A stretch of 64,000 bases of DNA from Thermanaeromonas toyohensis ToBE. GTDB taxonomy: Bacteria; Bacillota; DSM-521; Neomoorellales; Neomoorellaceae. The notes beneath the pieces were generated by a model. It was not told where the DNA came from and did no database searches. It saw only the letters and a list, made by a program, of their open reading frames with translations. The position numbers and the translations under genes were made by a program. Every line of letters begins with the position of its first letter. Within the stretch, counting starts at the first letter, position 1. The stretch spans positions 1,693,587-1,757,586 of the forward strand of contig NZ_LT838272.1 of NCBI RefSeq assembly GCF_900176005.1, read 5' to 3'. Below, piece after piece: positions 37,749 through 46,576 of the stretch.

Positions 37749-40016
37749 TTGAGTTCCAAAATAAAGCAGTTTCTGAGCGCCGTCAGGTACCAGCAATGGT
37801 ACCGTGGGCAAATATACGCAGTTGTTGAAGAACCCGGCCGGGAGGCGGTCTACGCCTCTCTGGAACCCCCTCTCCCAAAGCCGATTGAGCGATACCTTTC
37901 GGCGAAAGGTATCCAGTTGTACAGGCACCAGGCGGAAGTGTGCGAGAAGGTAAGGCAGGGCCTAAATGTTGTCCTTACCACTCCCACAGCCAGCGGAAAA
38001 TCCCTCGCTTTCAGCTTGCCCGTGTTAGAGGCCCTCCTTTCCGACATGGCGGCCACAGCTCTCTACCTATATCCCTTGAAGGCTCTTGCTTACGACCAGC
38101 TCAAAACCTTGCGTGCACTGGAGGATGGCACAGGTATCAGGCTCCACTCAGCGGTGTACGATGGCGACACTCCCAAAGAGGAGCGGGCAACTATTCGTCG
38201 CCGTTCCCGCCTGATTCTTAGCAACCCCCACGCCTTCCACCAGTACCTGAGCTGGCACAAGCTGTGGAAGCAATTTCTGCGCAACCTGAGGTTTGTTATT
38301 ATAGATGAAGCCCACTGGTACCGGGGTGTGTATGGGTCTAACGTGGCGTTTTTCATTCGTCGGTTGCGGCGGGTGCTCGACTACTACGGTTCGGACCCTC
38401 AGTTTATTCTGGCGTCAGCCACCATGGCGGATCCGCTCGAGCACGCCCGGAAGTTGGTCGGCAAAGACTTCGTGCTGATCAGTGCGGACGGCAGCTCGCG
38501 CGGAAAGAAGACCTATGTCCTCTGGGATGCCGGTGCACACCCGTCACGTTCGGAACACCGCCAGGCTGCTGACCTTTTTGCCTTCTGTGTCTCTCAGGGC
38601 TTCCAGACCCTCTGTTTCACTGCTTCGCGCAAAATGGCCGAACTGACTGCCAGGTGGGCTGGTGCGGAGGTTGAGGGCGTAGCGGCGTACAGAGCGGGGT
38701 ACCTGCCGGAAGAGCGCCGCAGGCTTGAGCGTGATCTCAAGCAGTGCCACCTGAAGGGGATAGCAGCTACGAATGCCCTGGAGCTGGGAGTAGATATCGG
38801 CGGTCTGGACGCTGTGGTGATAGCAGGGTGGCCTGGAACGGTGGCATCTTTCCGCCAGCAGTCGGGCAGGGCCGGAAGGTCCGGGCAGGAATCTCTTGTA
38901 GTCCAGGTGTTCTTCAACAGCCCGCTGGACGGCTACCTGCTGAGGAACTACCGGTACATTTTTGACGCGCCATCTGAGCAGGCGGTCATCAGTTTGGACA
39001 ACGAACACATCCTCAAGAACCACCTCAAGTGCGCCGCAGAAGAATTACCGCTGACACAGGTGGACGAAAAGTGGTTTGGCCCTGCCTACGCTAGCGCTGT
39101 TAAGGCGCTTGTTGGAGAGGGCGAGCTTACAGTTGTCAGGACTGGCACGGGCAGTCACCAGAAAACGAGCAATGCAGAGATTTATGTGCGGCCGAGGGGG
39201 AGCGCCGCCCAGGAAGTAAAGCTGTCGCCCTTCGAAGAGGGTGAGTTCAAGGTAGTGTGCGACGGAGAAATACTTGAAGTAATCGACCGCAGGCGCGCCC
39301 TGCTCGAAGCGCACCCGGGCGCCATATTCCTTCACCAGGCAGAACCGTACAGAATAAAGGAACTGGATCTAACCCGGGGAATCGTGCTTGTGGAGCCAGC
39401 GCCGGGGGACCTGTATACTACGACGCTATCGGAAACCGAAGTGGTAGTAAAAGAAGTGCTTGGGTGCAGACATCTGGGCCGTGTCGAACTGGCCTGGGGA
39501 AAGGTTGCTGTTTCCGAAAAGGTATACGCCTATCTGGTAAAGCGCTTCGACCGGGTGGTGGCAAAGGAGGATGTACGCGGGATTCCCCCAATAGAGTTTG
39601 AGACAATTGCAGTATGGTGCCGTATAGTCGTACCCCCGAGTCTTGGCGGTTCTCTTGCAGGAGGCCTGCACGCTGCCGAGCACGCGCTGATTGCGGTCAC
39701 TCCCCTTATGGCCATGTGCGACAGGTGGGACGTAGGCGGGTACTCCACAGCACACGGGCCCGGAGGGAAACCGAACATATTTATATACGACGGATTTTCC
39801 GGCGGTACGGGGATAGCCGAAAGGCTGTACCGGTGCTATGGCGAACTGGCGGCTCGTGCGCTGGAACTGGTCTCGGGTTGTAACTGCCAGGACGGCTGCC
39901 CGCGCTGCATCATGTCGCCGAAATGTGGGAACAACAATGAGCCGCTGGACAAAAAAATGTGCCTTCATCTGCTCGGCATCGTGAGCAGGGACGCTGCTGG
40001 ACCCAGAGAGAGCTAG
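37749..40016 (+). CDS. MrfA/YprA-like DEAH-box helicase with DUF1998 zinc domain
   Basis: About 755 residues. Helicase core: VVLTTPTASGKSLAFSLP (Walker A), IIDEAHWYRGVYGSN (DEAH), ILASATMADP, a C-terminal RecA-like lobe ending in RQQSGRAGRSGQESL (motif VI), then the DUF1998 region with four cysteines in SGCNCQDGCPRCIMSPKCGN. MrfA of Bacillus subtilis unwinds DNA 3' to 5' and acts in repair of mitomycin crosslinks; the same architecture occurs in some defence systems. TTG 37749 follows AAGGGATG. Flanked on both sides by HARE/sigma4-like genes and near the mutasome, it may belong to a DNA damage module; that link is inferred. Confidence 0.86.
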   Translation: MSSKIKQFLSAVRYQQWYRGQIYAVVEEPGREAVYASLEPPLPKPIERYLSAKGIQLYRHQAEVCEKVRQGLNVVLTTPTASGKSLAFSLPVLEALLSDMAATALYLYPLKALAYDQLKTLRALEDGTGIRLHSAVYDGDTPKEERATIRRRSRLILSNPHAFHQYLSWHKLWKQFLRNLRFVIIDEAHWYRGVYGSNVAFFIRRLRRVLDYYGSDPQFILASATMADPLEHARKLVGKDFVLISADGSSRGKKTYVLWDAGAHPSRSEHRQAADLFAFCVSQGFQTLCFTASRKMAELTARWAGAEVEGVAAYRAGYLPEERRRLERDLKQCHLKGIAATNALELGVDIGGLDAVVIAGWPGTVASFRQQSGRAGRSGQESLVVQVFFNSPLDGYLLRNYRYIFDAPSEQAVISLDNEHILKNHLKCAAEELPLTQVDEKWFGPAYASAVKALVGEGELTVVRTGTGSHQKTSNAEIYVRPRGSAAQEVKLSPFEEGEFKVVCDGEILEVIDRRRALLEAHPGAIFLHQAEPYRIKELDLTRGIVLVEPAPGDLYTTTLSETEVVVKEVLGCRHLGRVELAWGKVAVSEKVYAYLVKRFDRVVAKEDVRGIPPIEFETIAVWCRIVVPPSLGGSLAGGLHAAEHALIAVTPLMAMCDRWDVGGYSTAHGPGGKPNIFIYDGFSGGTGIAERLYRCYGELAARALELVSGCNCQDGCPRCIMSPKCGNNNEPLDKKMCLHLLGIVSRDAAGPRES

Positions 40017-40097
40017 ACCCTGTAGTGCAGGATGAAAGAGTTTGGTGCGTGAGGAAGAACATACTGGCGTAAACATGGCGCAGCTGCAATCTAAAGC

Positions 40098-40728
40098 ATG
40101 ATAGGGGGAAAGAAGGTGTACACCGCCGGAAGCGCTCCACGTGAAGCACGCATGTCCTCACCCTTGAGACCTGCGGAAAGCCCAGGGCAGAAGGCGTGGA
40201 CGAAAGAAGAAAGCCTGGCTGCATTAAGAAGGCTATCGGAAATGCTGGGCGGAACACGCTCCATAGTGTGCGATGTGCGGGGGAAGCTCGGGCGTCAAGC
40301 CGGGTGCGCCTCAATAGAAGCAATTCGGAGGCTTTTTGGCTCTTGGGAGACAGCACTGGAGAAAGCTGGCTTAGCAGGATTACCGACAAGAAAATCACCC
40401 GAGAGAGACATTGCCCTTAGAAGCCTCCGGGAGTATTTTGAGCATCTGCTACACGACAGAACATTTCTTTTCTATGGCGAAGGAGCAGATATGGTAAAAA
40501 AGCTCCGGGTGTTGTTCCCGTTCAAACTCGTCGACAAGTATTGGCCGAGATATGCAAGAAGCAAGGGATACGGGTGTTTGGCCTGCCCGCCAGCAACGAC
40601 GTAGGTACGGTGGTATCATGGCTGCTGGGACGTCCGGCTGAGGGGATATTGCCAGATGCGGAAGAAATAGCAAAAGGCCTGCAGCCCGATGCTTTACGGC
40701 TTTTTAGGCGTGCCGTCGAAACTGGTAG
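40098..40728 (+). pseudogene. 5' part of a HARE/sigma4-like gene, frameshifted and split by the IscB element
   Basis: The first part encodes the family repeat (LAALRRLSEMLGGTRS to LFGSWETALEKAGLAG) and RTFLFYGEGADMVKK. Near 40530-40540 the frame shifts, after which the neighbouring frame continues the alignment to the intact paralogue (LAEICKKQGIRVFGLP, VVSWLLGRPAEGILP, LRLFRRAVETGS). At 40729 it is cut by the IscB element. The gene is therefore broken twice. Confidence 0.78.
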
Positions 40729-41010
40729 TGTCAACTACCCCCTACTGAAGTAGGGGGCATGCGGCGAAGAGCCGTGTGAGCCGGTGCTGTCCCTATGGGG
40801 CAGCAATCCGGCGGTGTTGACACGCTCCCGATGAACTCCGGGAGGCACGCAGGCCTACAAGAATGGTGTTAGTCCCAGCCGGTTCGCGGCACTGCTGTGC
40901 CCGGTCCTTCCGGTTTACGGGGGGCCGGCCGTTCCCGGGGGGAGGTGCACGGGGCGGGCGGTTTTACCGCCGGCAACCCGCCGCAAGGCGGAGTATCCCC
41001 TATGATGGGG
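40729..41010 (+). ncRNA. Predicted IscB omegaRNA scaffold
   Basis: About 280 non-coding bases lie between the element's left end and iscB, where IscB systems encode their omegaRNA. Strong pairing is visible: TGTCAAC at 40729-40735 with GTTGACA at 40816-40822 as a closing stem, the hairpin 40738-40757, CCCTATGGGG near 40793, and GGGCGGGCGG...CCGCCGGCAACCCGCC near 40953-40983. The guide would be the chromosomal sequence just upstream, ending CCGTCGAAACTGGTAG at 40728, so the RNA would be programmed against the uninterrupted version of the host gene. Confidence 0.7.
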
Positions 41011-41020
41011 GTGTTATATC

Positions 41021-42583
41021 ATGATGGTCTTAGTCCAGAACAAAGACGGCAGTCCTTTATCACCATGCCACCCTGCGAGGGCGAGGATAATGCTCAAGAA
41101 GGGCAAGGCCAAGGTAGTATGCACGTATCCGTTTACCATCAAGCTAACCTACAAGGTAGAAAACCCCGTGTTTGCTCCTACCAGGGCAGTATTGGATGAC
41201 GGCAAGACGTGCGGCCTGGGCGTGGTACAGGAGAACAGGACCCACAACCTGGCCCTGTGCAAGGCTGAGATGGAGACCCGCGGGGAGGAGATAAGCGACA
41301 ACCTTAAGAGGCGGAAGGAGCTGCGGGCGCAGAGGCGGAGGCGGCGGAACAAAAAGCGCGGCCGGGAAGGCAGGATCAAGATAAGGTACCGGAAGGGGCA
41401 GGAGTACCCACAGAGCATTGTAGCGGACGTCCAGGCCAAAGTGAATGCCGTAAAACGCTTGATGAAGATGTACCCCATTACCGAAATTGTCCTGGAGCCG
41501 GTGAAGCTGGACATAGTAAAAGAACTCAACCCGGGTGTCAGGGGCAAAGATTACCAGCGCGGGCTTTCTTATGGCATTGAGGCGGACACCCGGAACCAGA
41601 AGCGGCGGTTGGCGATATTGAGGAGGGACGGCTACAGGTGCTTATACTGCGGGAGGGAAGTGACCGAAGAGACGGCCAGGATACACCACTTTGTGCAGCG
41701 CAAGCACGGGGGCACCAAACGCTACGACATACTGGGGACCCTGTGCGAGGAGTGCCACACGTCGGTGTCCACCGGTGAACTGGCCCTGGCATTTGACCTG
41801 GAGAGCTATCCCAACATTCGTGCGGCGGGGCGGTGCATGCACGGGCGGCATCTCCTGGAGAGGGAGCTGAGGAAGCTCGGGGTGCCTGTTGTAGTGAAGT
41901 ACGGGTATGAGGCGCAGAAGTTACGGGAGAGGTACGGGTTCCCGAAGTCTCACGGGAACGACGCTGTGGTTCTGGGGTGCAACCCTGAGAAGGGGTTAAT
42001 TGACCGGTCTACCGTGTATAAGGTTAAGCTCCACGCCCGGCATGGCGGGAGGAAGCTATTTGATGCCAATCCGGGGGTAGCGGCGTACCGGGGGCAGGCG
42101 GACCGTCAGCCGCATGTAGACTGGGCCAGGATGGTGGTAGACGACCACAATCACGAATGGAACCGGAAGAACCGCAGCTACAGGAGGCACGTGAGGAACA
42201 AGTACTACAAGAAGCTGAAGGAGGAGGGGAAGTTCAACTACGACCTTCTGCCCGGGAGAAAGCACCTTAACGAGATATTCACCGTGAACCGGGCCATGCT
42301 TTTGACGGAGGGCGGTCCGGTGCTGGTGAAGAACCAGCGGATCAGGGAGTGGAGGTACCCGCACCCGTGGCCTGATAGGAGGAGGGTGATAGAGCGGTAC
42401 GACCTGGTGCGGACGCAGAAGGGGGGCGTTGGCATCGTCACGTCTATTATGAGCGACTGCACGGTGAGGGTTGATTTTGTAAAGAAGCGCGAGGGGTACA
42501 AGACGGACTTTAGTTTTTACAGGCCGGAGGCTCTGGAGATTATCCAGAAGGGAAGTAGTCAGACGTGGGTGATACAGGAGTAG
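41021..42583 (+). CDS. iscB: IscB RNA-guided HNH/RuvC nuclease
   Basis: A 520-residue IscB, the family from which Cas9 arose. N-terminal PLMP-type domain: [20 protein letters not shown]. Ruv[16 protein letters not shown], with one residue fewer than the usual DPGSK loop. An Arg-rich bridge helix follows ([14 protein letters not shown]). Ruv[19 protein letters not shown] domain: [14 protein letters not shown]...[11 protein letters not shown]...CEECH, with both CxxC pairs. Ruv[16 protein letters not shown] long C-terminal domain would recognise the target-adjacent motif. All catalytic residues appear present, so RNA-guided double-strand cleavage is likely. ATG 41021 follows GGGGGTG. Confidence 0.92.
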   Translation: MMVLVQNKDGSPLSPCHPARARIMLKKGKAKVVCTYPFTIKLTYKVENPVFAPTRAVLDDGKTCGLGVVQENRTHNLALCKAEMETRGEEISDNLKRRKELRAQRRRRRNKKRGREGRIKIRYRKGQEYPQSIVADVQAKVNAVKRLMKMYPITEIVLEPVKLDIVKELNPGVRGKDYQRGLSYGIEADTRNQKRRLAILRRDGYRCLYCGREVTEETARIHHFVQRKHGGTKRYDILGTLCEECHTSVSTGELALAFDLESYPNIRAAGRCMHGRHLLERELRKLGVPVVVKYGYEAQKLRERYGFPKSHGNDAVVLGCNPEKGLIDRSTVYKVKLHARHGGRKLFDANPGVAAYRGQADRQPHVDWARMVVDDHNHEWNRKNRSYRRHVRNKYYKKLKEEGKFNYDLLPGRKHLNEIFTVNRAMLLTEGGPVLVKNQRIREWRYPHPWPDRRRVIERYDLVRTQKGGVGIVTSIMSDCTVRVDFVKKREGYKTDFSFYRPEALEIIQKGSSQTWVIQE

Positions 42584-42632
42584 TCGCCTTTCATCCCCCG
42601 AATGAATTCGGGGGAATTCCCGGCGGCGATTC

Positions 42633-42749
42633 TTAAAAGGCGCAGCACGGCTGGAAGGGCTCAGCGAGCGGCGAGCCGGAAGAATACTTTTAGATGCGTC
42701 TACAAGAGCGGTAGAACAGGTGGTTCGGAATGCAAATGGGAATACGTGA
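42633..42749 (+). pseudogene. 3' part of the HARE/sigma4-like gene after the IscB element
   Basis: Immediately after the right end, the frame encodes LKGAARLEGLSERRAGRILL, then DASTRAVEQVV and a stop. This aligns with the end of the intact paralogue at 36963 (LKAAAQAEGLKVFQARRMLV, then EACRRAVRFL). It shows exactly where the element entered. Confidence 0.78.
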
Positions 42750-42794
42750 GAAAAAGTCAAACTAAAGTGTAACATAGGGGAAGGAGACTTTGCA

Positions 42795-43517
42795 GTGGTT
42801 GATAGCCGCGTTGTGATGTTTCCCCTGCCGGAGCGGAAACCACTTACTCGGGTGCTGGACGCTTTTCTTGATGAGAGGGAGAAAACATTGAGCCGGCGTA
42901 CTGCCGCCAAGTACGGGCGGCTTGTTTCGTTATGGCAACGTTACCTGGACCACCATGGATATTGCCACTTGCTACCCGTCGAAAAAGTTCTATGGAAGAG
43001 GCTCCGGAAGGCTGGGACAGAAATTACGGAAACGTTCGGAGCTCAACTGTTGGTCCGCAGTTCCGTGCCGTTTCTCGGCGAGTACTTTCTAAGGAAAGTG
43101 GGTTCCGACCTCGAATTGGTGGAATATGCAGGAACTATCGTACGAAAACTTGCGAGGTGGCTGGCGCAGGAAGGTTTTGTTTCTTCCCGGGCCGCTAGCC
43201 TATTATGGGACGTGGGGAACGCGGCAAGGCGCCAGTTGGTACCCGCGTTCCTTGCCCAGGCGTCAATTAATATACAGTACGATGTCTGGTACGAAATACC
43301 GGTATATAGGGCGAGAGGCGAACTGTACGAAATCCTTCCTGGGATTCTCAGGTTTAGGGTAAAAAATGCAAGAGTAGAGGTAGCGCTTCCGGAATGTGTT
43401 ACCGAATACTGCCGCCCCGGATGGGTTTTTACGCTCAGGTTGCTTCCCAAAGAGCACACCTTTGGGGTAGTTGGTTGCGATAACGTAAACATTTTTGGCT
43501 GGGCGAATACCCCTTAA
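42795..43517 (+). CDS. Protein with integrase-like core-binding domain, no catalytic domain
   Basis: The 240-residue protein begins with a segment resembling the SAM-like core-binding domain of tyrosine recombinases (RVLDAFLDEREKTLSRRTAA, then YGRLVSLWQRYLDHHGY, then FLGEYFLRKVG). It then continues with a beta-rich domain (YDVWYEIPVYRARGELYEI, LRFRVKNARVEVALP). None of the recombinase R-H-R-H-Y residues are seen. It could be a DNA-binding accessory factor or a diverged integrase. Its stop overlaps the convergent tyrosine recombinase gene by four bases. GGGGAAGGAG precedes the start. Confidence 0.55.
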   Translation: MVDSRVVMFPLPERKPLTRVLDAFLDEREKTLSRRTAAKYGRLVSLWQRYLDHHGYCHLLPVEKVLWKRLRKAGTEITETFGAQLLVRSSVPFLGEYFLRKVGSDLELVEYAGTIVRKLARWLAQEGFVSSRAASLLWDVGNAARRQLVPAFLAQASINIQYDVWYEIPVYRARGELYEILPGILRFRVKNARVEVALPECVTEYCRPGWVFTLRLLPKEHTFGVVGCDNVNIFGWANTP

Positions 43518-44383
43518 TCGTCATCCGTTTCTACTGCCCCGGCAAGTTCTTCGAAGGTCGGCCTGGTATACTGGGCGGTGGTGTTCAGGTTTTCGTGCCC
43601 CAACAGGGCGGCCACCTTCACAAGGTCTACCCCCTTGTTAAGCAGGTTAGTGGCACATGTATGCCTCAGCACATGGGGCGTCAGGTGTCCTATTCTGGCC
43701 CAGTAAGCGTACTTTTTTAGTATCTGTTGGACACCGCGAGCAGTGAGCGGTCCCCTCTGGCCTAGAAAGAGGGGGCCGCTTTTTCTTTCCCCAAGGTATT
43801 CCCTCAAGGCACGCCTCACGTTTGACGGTACCGGAACTTCACGGTACTTGTCGCCTTTACCCTTCACAGCGAGCCTTCCGACTCGCTCTTTAATTTCCAG
43901 GTCCTCGACCCTGAGTTTGACCAGTTCCCCTACCCTCAGCCCGCAGAACAAAAGCACATATACCAGCGCCTTGTCTCTTGCGTTACCGCTGCGCTCAACG
44001 GCACGCAGGAGAGCGTTTTGTTCCTTCCGGTTCAGGGCTCTTGGAGCGAGCTTTTCCTGCCTGACGCGCTTGGGTAGGCGCGGGAGGCGGCCAATTTGCC
44101 CAGTATCCTGGGCCCAGGAGAGCCATTTTTTAAGCGCCGCCAGCCGGCGGTTGACCGTACTCGGCTTCATGCACCGCATCAGGTACTGGCGGTATTCTGC
44201 CAGATCCAACTCGGTCACCAGCTCCGGCCGGGGGGATTCGCCGGTGGTCTGCAGGTACCACTGCGCGAAGTCCTGGAGGTCGAAGTAATAGGCCTCCATA
44301 GTGTTTTCCGAGAGGTGCTGGCTGACGAGGAAGTCCAGAAAGGGGGCAAAAACGTTATGCGAACAGTTTCTTTGCTGATCCAC
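43514..44383 (-). CDS. XerC/D-type tyrosine recombinase
   Basis: A 289-residue recombinase with an N-terminal core-binding domain (LSENTMEAYYFDLQDFAQW) and a complete catalytic domain: Arg in CGLRVGELVKL, Lys in KGKGDKYREVPV, HxxR in TPHVLRHTCATNLL, His in LLGHENLNTT and nucleophile Tyr in AQYTRPT. Size and spacing match XerC/XerD or integrases of small elements. It is convergent with the 42795 gene and 500 bases from a serine recombinase, so two recombinase classes mark this end of the island. Whether it resolves dimers or integrates an element cannot be told from sequence. Confidence 0.9.
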   Translation of the reverse strand: MDQQRNCSHNVFAPFLDFLVSQHLSENTMEAYYFDLQDFAQWYLQTTGESPRPELVTELDLAEYRQYLMRCMKPSTVNRRLAALKKWLSWAQDTGQIGRLPRLPKRVRQEKLAPRALNRKEQNALLRAVERSGNARDKALVYVLLFCGLRVGELVKLRVEDLEIKERVGRLAVKGKGDKYREVPVPSNVRRALREYLGERKSGPLFLGQRGPLTARGVQQILKKYAYWARIGHLTPHVLRHTCATNLLNKGVDLVKVAALLGHENLNTTAQYTRPTFEELAGAVETDDD

Positions 44384-44688
44384 AGGTGTGCTGGCTCCTT
44401 CCCTTAGAAAGAGTGGGGATACCCGAAGACCTTGGGGCTCAATGCGAATCGAGGTCTTGGGATAATTTGGGGTCCACCGCCAGTTTAGCTCTTTTTTAGC
44501 CGATTTTCAAGACATAATCGTCTTTATGCGCTTAGATTATGCGAAGAACACCTGTCTATATCGGTCCATAAGGGAAAAACACGACCGCCTGATACGGAGA
44601 CCCGGGCCGGGTACGATACCCGGCTTTTTGTATAAGAGCGGAAATCAACCGGAAACCTATTCTCAGGTGTATGGAAGGGGGTGCCATT
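44384..44688. other. Divergent regulatory gap before the serine recombinase operon
   Basis: No gene is seen. The stretch contains an inverted repeat AAGACCT/AGGTCTT at about 44423-44455, near the tyrosine recombinase start, and a strong terminator at 44606. That terminator would stop short transcripts before the recombinase operon, so attenuation is possible. Confidence 0.4.
44606..44629 (+). terminator. Hairpin terminator upstream of the recombinase operon
   Basis: A perfect eight-pair stem GCCGGGTA/TACCCGGC with a three-base loop is followed by five T. It lies 60 bases before the next start, so it may insulate or attenuate the operon. Confidence 0.75.
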
Positions 44689-44937
44689 GTGAACTGCTCA
44701 GGTTCGGGATATATTAAAAAGGAAGGGAAAGATCACGTGGTTTACGTCCGCAACTACGGGGAAATTACGGTGGAAAACAAGTTTCCCCGGAACGCCCCGG
44801 ACGCGGAGGAAAGGCTGGAGGCCTTCCGGCGCCTTGCCGCCCAGATGCTGTGGGAACAAACTGGAGGAACAAGCGATGCGCGCAGCAGCTCTCTACCGGG
44901 TGAGCACCAAGAAACAGGTGAAAGCCGAAGAGGATAG
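44689..44937 (+). CDS. Small protein overlapping the serine recombinase start
   Basis: An 82-residue protein from GTG 44689, with GAAGGGGGTG upstream. The first 60 residues look folded (SGYIKKEGKDHVVYVRNYG, ITVENKFPRNAPDAEERLEA, FRRLAAQMLWEQ); the last 20 are low-complexity and overlap the recombinase gene by 62 bases. No family is recognised. Small genes coupled to large serine integrases can encode recombination directionality factors or repressors, so that role is a candidate based on position only. Confidence 0.55.
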   Translation: MNCSGSGYIKKEGKDHVVYVRNYGEITVENKFPRNAPDAEERLEAFRRLAAQMLWEQTGGTSDARSSSLPGEHQETGESRRG

Positions 44938-46576
44938 TATACCCGTCCAGCAGCACCTGCTGCGGGAATACGCGGCTGAGCGCGGCTGGGAGCTTGTCGC
45001 CGAATATATAGAGCCAGGAGTATCGGCCTACAAGCTGTCATCCCTGGAGCGGGACATCCTACAGGATGCCCTGCGTGATGCTGAAGCCGGAAAGTATGAC
45101 GTGCTCCTCATTTTCAAAGCCGACCGGCTCAGCCGCAACAGCTTTGAGTACCCCATGGTGCTGTGGCGCCTGCACCAGGCAGGAGTAGAGGTAATTGCCG
45201 TGGCCGATGCGCCCGGCGGCCGGAAGCTCAACGTTGACGACCAGATGGAGAAGCTCCTCCGCTTTATCGAGGGGTGGCAGGCGGAGACGGAAAGCAAGAA
45301 CACCTCAATCCGCGTTTCCCAGGCGATGCTCGACCTGGCCCGCCAGGGCAAGTGGAGCGGCGGCAGGCCGCCTTACGGCTTCCGGCTGTCTTCCAGTAAA
45401 AACGGGCTGCCCCTGGAAATAGACCCGAAGGAAGCTGAAGTCCTGAAGGAAATGGTCCGCCTCTATTTGGAAGAAGGGGTAGGGAGCAAAAAAATAGCGC
45501 GGATACTTAATAACCGCGGTATAAGGACAAGAGAAGGTAAACTATGGCGGGATGAGCGGGTAAGGGATGTGCTGCAAAACCCTATTATAGCCGGGTTACC
45601 CGCCTATAACCGTACCAGGCCCGGCAATACCCCTACATCACGGTGTCGAGTTAGAGACCGGTACGACCTCAATAACCCGGAGATAATCATCCCCAGGGAC
45701 GAGAATGGTAACCCCAAGCCAGTTAAAGAGTATGTTATAATTCCCCTCGAAACCTGGCTTAAAGTGATGCAAAAGATGAAAGCCTCAGCCCAGAATCAGG
45801 AGCCTGATGCCAGGGCCCTGGATAGCCCGGCGTTGCTTACTGGTTTCCTCAAGTGTGGCTATTGCGGGCGGGGTTTTATTTCTAGTAAGAAGAATAGGGC
45901 AAAGGTAAGCAGGCCTAATGGTAAGACCTATGTCTATGAGCGTGCCTGTTACCGCTGCATAACCCACGCCAGGATAGGCAAGGAATTTTGCCCCGGACAG
46001 GGAAGTTACTCCCAGAAGAAGATAGATTCCATCTTTTTGAGTGAACTCAGGACGTTTCTGTCCAGCCTTGACCTGGGCAACCTGGAGAAATATATCGACA
46101 GCCGCCAGCAATTTACTGTTATGAGGCTCCAGAAGCAGATAAGCCAACTTGAGGCCGAGCTGGAAAAGGCCAACCGGCGGTTAAAGAACTGGGTGGAGCG
46201 ACTGAATCAATATTTTGCTGATCCTGCTAGAAGCCTTTACAGTGAGGAGCTCATGGCAGGTGAAATAAAAAGAGCACAGGAGGAGATAGCGCTGCTGGAA
46301 AAGCAAATAGCCGAGGCGAAGGCCGAACTGAATGCCTGTACTTACGAGCGAGAGAAGCTGCAGCAGTTCGCCAGGATGGCTCCACGGTGGTTCGAAATTT
46401 TTGTTGAGGCCCCTGTTCCAGTCCAGAAAAGAATGCTCGCCCAGATAATTGATAAGGTTACACTCTGGAAGGACAGGCTGGAGATAAGCTACAGAGTGGA
46501 CCTTACTCAGTTTGCCCGGACGACTGGAGAAGAAGGCCACGGAACAGTTGAACTCCGTGTGGCAGTGTCTCTATAG
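44876..46576 (+). CDS. Large serine recombinase (site-specific integrase)
   Basis: A 566-residue recombinase. The resolvase domain has the catalytic serine in LYRVSTKKQVKAEED and DRLSRNSFEYPM. It is followed by the recombinase domain (GGRPPYGFRL, VGSKKIARILNNRGIRTREG), a zinc ribbon (FLKCGYCGRGF...CYRC...FCPGQGS) and a C-terminal coiled coil (QKQISQLEAELEKANRRL). Such enzymes insert and excise large elements between short att sites without host factors. ATG 44876 has GGAGG upstream; a frame from 44834 lacks one. It ends 35 bases before the severed tepA fragment, so tepA is the likely integration target. Confidence 0.92.
   Translation: MRAAALYRVSTKKQVKAEEDSIPVQQHLLREYAAERGWELVAEYIEPGVSAYKLSSLERDILQDALRDAEAGKYDVLLIFKADRLSRNSFEYPMVLWRLHQAGVEVIAVADAPGGRKLNVDDQMEKLLRFIEGWQAETESKNTSIRVSQAMLDLARQGKWSGGRPPYGFRLSSSKNGLPLEIDPKEAEVLKEMVRLYLEEGVGSKKIARILNNRGIRTREGKLWRDERVRDVLQNPIIAGLPAYNRTRPGNTPTSRCRVRDRYDLNNPEIIIPRDENGNPKPVKEYVIIPLETWLKVMQKMKASAQNQEPDARALDSPALLTGFLKCGYCGRGFISSKKNRAKVSRPNGKTYVYERACYRCITHARIGKEFCPGQGSYSQKKIDSIFLSELRTFLSSLDLGNLEKYIDSRQQFTVMRLQKQISQLEAELEKANRRLKNWVERLNQYFADPARSLYSEELMAGEIKRAQEEIALLEKQIAEAKAELNACTYEREKLQQFARMAPRWFEIFVEAPVPVQKRMLAQIIDKVTLWKDRLEISYRVDLTQFARTTGEEGHGTVELRVAVSL

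Larger units (their letters stand above)
40729..42631 (+). mobile_element. IscB-carrying IS200/IS605-like element
   Basis: The element contains an upstream structured RNA region and iscB, but no transposase, so it is non-autonomous. Left hairpin at 40738-40757: CCCCCTAC/GTAGGGGG with loop TGAA. Right hairpin at 42595-42614: CCCCCGAA/TTCGGGGG, also with loop TGAA. The insertion point is fixed by the interrupted gene: coding sequence stops at 40728 and resumes in the correct frame at about 42632, with no more than about one base gained or lost. That is the clean single-strand insertion expected of this transposon class. Confidence 0.85.

Noticed and set aside
41021-42583. Cas9
   Set aside because: The protein is about 520 residues with a PLMP-type start and no REC lobes, and it has no CRISPR array or Cas1/Cas2; it is IscB.
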